Part shown: positions 61,938 to 64,000 of the stretch, piece after piece | Layout: each line of letters starts with the position of its first letter | Numbering within the stretch: position 1 is the stretch's first letter | DNA from: Acanthacorydalis orientalis | Taxonomy: Eukaryota; Arthropoda; Insecta; Megaloptera; Corydalidae | Assembly: GCA_034766995.1 (NCBI GenBank) | Contig: CM068320.1 | Span: forward strand, 11,251,687 to 11,315,686 | DNA: 64,000 nt | Reading direction: 5' to 3' | The notes under the pieces: generated by a model | What the model was told of the DNA's origin: nothing | Databases searched by the model: none | The model's input: the letters and a program-made list of their open reading frames with translations, nothing else | Translations under genes and position numbers: made by a program

Positions 61938-61976
<39 letters not shown>
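61885..61976. repeat. (TA)n microsatellite
   Basis: Two TA tracts separated by TCTATTTATCA. Confidence 0.95.
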
Positions 61977-61979
<3 letters not shown>

Positions 61980-62311
61980 TTTAAATTGGTAGATAGAGTG
62001 ACAGAGAGGTAGAGAGATAGAGGAATAGATTGATAGGTAGATAGATAAATAAATAATTTAAATACACTGTTGAAAACTTATACTTATTCTCTATTTTTTA
62101 ATGTTTAAATAACATTTATTACTAAAATTTTGAAAAAAATAACTTTATAAATATATATAATTATTTTTAAGATGAAATGCATCTTTATTTTTATAAAACC
62201 GATAAAACTCAACAAATATTTTATTTAAAAAAAATTAATTTATTCTACCTACTAAGACATTTCAATATTAATTATTTATTGTTATTATTGAATTACGTAT
62301 TTTATATGGCT

Positions 62312-62315
<4 letters not shown>

Positions 62316-62364
<49 letters not shown>
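62316..62364. repeat. (TA)n microsatellite
   Basis: About 24 units. Confidence 0.95.
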
Positions 62365-62366
<2 letters not shown>

Positions 62367-63618
62367 CGATAGACTGAACTAGAACGTGTGTATACATACT
62401 AATAAACCATATTAAATGTATTTATAAGAGCATCTCAATCCTGAAAAATAAAGTTTGAATAATTTGTGTATACAGCAAAAGTATTCATTTATTTAAACAA
62501 GAAATAAACATGAAGTATATTTTTAAACCTCTTTATAAAGTCACATACTCTTCTGTAGCTAATTCTTTTAATGAGAATTATAAAAGTTAAATATTAAAGT
62601 AATTTAAACATTAAATTATACATCTATGTTGATGAAAATATTTTCTTAATACATTAAAAGTATAAATATCATTAATTAATATTACTGAAATTAAAACGGT
62701 GCGATATCACAACTTTCATGATTGAATTTCTCACTCCTACCGTAAACCACAATCATTTTTTGATTAAAATTACTCAATAAATGCTTTTTGATTGTTTATA
62801 ATGTGCATTTTGATAGGGATTCCATTATCTCTAGAACGATAAGGTATTGAAAAATCTTATCTTTTAAAATTAAAACTTTTTGTATATCTCTAATTCTTAT
62901 ATCTGTTATAAATATATTTCTTTAACGAATCTCAACAGATCCTATTTTGCTTGAGATTCTTTTTTAAATTACTGTTTATGGCAATAATTTATTCATTAGA
63001 AAAATTGATTAATGTATTGTGCTGTCGAAACTATCTGACGTGTATTTAATTTGTTTCATAAAACAATAAAAATTGTAAACAAGAAATTTGTAAAAGAAAT
63101 ATCAACTTATATTAATTTTAGTGAATAAAGATTTTTATTAATATATCGATTTCTTTTTAAAATAATCAACTTATTCTTAAACAGTTTACTAAGTCTGTTT
63201 TATTTTTAAAATAAGTATGAAATCTTGAATATATGTACAAGTTATTATTTTCAAATTCTTTAGAACAAATGTGTGACGAAAAATTATATTCAGTTCATAA
63301 AATGAACATTATCATCTATGAAAAAAATATTTTTCTTAAATTAATTTATTTTGTTTGTCTAAAGTGCGAAAAAAGTATATCCTTATCAGAAAAGTATTTT
63401 CTTGCGAAAATTAATTTCAAAAAAATCTTTAAAAAAATAATTATACAAAATACATTAATAAACAATATATTTCATTCAGTATTACAGGAACTGTTTAGAA
63501 TAATTACCGACTTAAAATATTTTTCACTATCAAAATATGAATGTTAGTTCTTTATTTTTAATAATATGAATATTTTCGCATAAACATTAAATTATTTTAA
63601 CATTTTTTTACAAAAATG

Positions 63619-63619
<1 letters not shown>

Positions 63620-63687
<68 letters not shown>
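63620..63687. repeat. (TA)n microsatellite
   Basis: About 33 units. Confidence 0.96.
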
Positions 63688-63689
<2 letters not shown>

Positions 63690-64000
63690 TGTATGATGAC
63701 TAAATACTGAAAAATATGTGCAGGTATTTTAAAAATCGTCTCACTCCATTAATACTATCTATTAAACACAATCTATTAAATTATTACCCACTAATAATTT
63801 AAGAGATTATATCTTTCCTAGGCAAAATTTTTAATAAATTATATTATTTCTTTTCTTGATCTGTAAGCTGATAAAAAATATTTTTTACAAACAATTCCAC
63901 ATCCTTTTTAACCTTTCATCTAGGAAATCTAGATTATCTTTTTTTTATTATGCTCTGTCTCATACAAATGCAAACATACAAATCACTTTTTTTCAACAGA

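Larger units (their letters stand above)
61292..64000. other. AT-rich DNA to window end
   Basis: Arrays at 61885, 62316 and 63620. A degenerate GATA/GAGA-rich stretch at 61985-62055. The 104-codon frame at 63233-63547 and shorter frames at 61351 and 62177 have no recognisable domain; a real small gene cannot be excluded for the 104-codon one. Confidence 0.6.

Noticed and set aside
63233..63547. 104-codon frame near the window end
   Set aside because: Lys/Ile/Phe-rich composition expected from AT-rich DNA, no domain recognised; not called as a gene.

Overview
The window is eukaryotic nuclear DNA, very A+T-rich, and most likely from an insect or other arthropod. The evidence is the mixture of mobile elements: mariner, Tigger/pogo, piggyBac, R1-like and RTE-like LINEs, a Penelope-type fragment and Helitron-like ends. 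I found no host protein-coding gene, tRNA, rRNA or other housekeeping gene. All recognisable coding sequence is decayed or truncated transposon sequence. More than fifty (TA)n microsatellites are scattered through the window. Many short open frames reading as Ile-Tyr repeats are simply translations of them.

Layout. 0-1.5 kb: a decayed full-length mariner lying between two (TA)n arrays, followed by a 118-bp MITE. 3.2-4.8 kb: an unclassified repeat relic, then a CpG-rich promoter-like island. 5.1-5.6 kb: first copy of a mariner-derived short element (further copies at 24.0, 53.5, 57.1 and, as an end only, 61.2 kb). 8.8-9.2 kb: 3' end of an R1-like LINE. 10.4-11.1 kb: a non-autonomous element with 15-bp perfect inverted ends. 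12.2-22.3 kb: a transposon nest in which two piggyBac copies in opposite orientation bracket a DDE transposon, itself split by a LINE, and a pogo/Tigger relic. 22.3-30.9 kb: mostly AT-rich DNA. 30.9-33.5 kb: two mariner relics, the second interrupted by a roughly 400-bp insertion. 36.6-37.3 kb: an RTE-type LINE 3' end with an intact 222-codon frame. 40.7-41.1 kb: a Penelope-like GIY-YIG fragment. 42.5-45.3 kb: a Tigger relic and a related MITE. 45-64 kb: AT-rich DNA with microsatellites, two Helitron-like 3' ends and three more mariner-MITE copies.

No genes work together here. The recurring theme is the relation between mobile elements and (TA)n arrays. At least eight elements end directly in or beside such arrays. 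In three places the sequence suggests how an array arose or grew: as the 3' tail of a LINE, at the deletion junction of a mariner MITE, and inside a dispersed repeat. The two piggyBac copies share a truncated N terminus and the same frameshift, which indicates that they spread after the source copy was already defective and used transposase made elsewhere.
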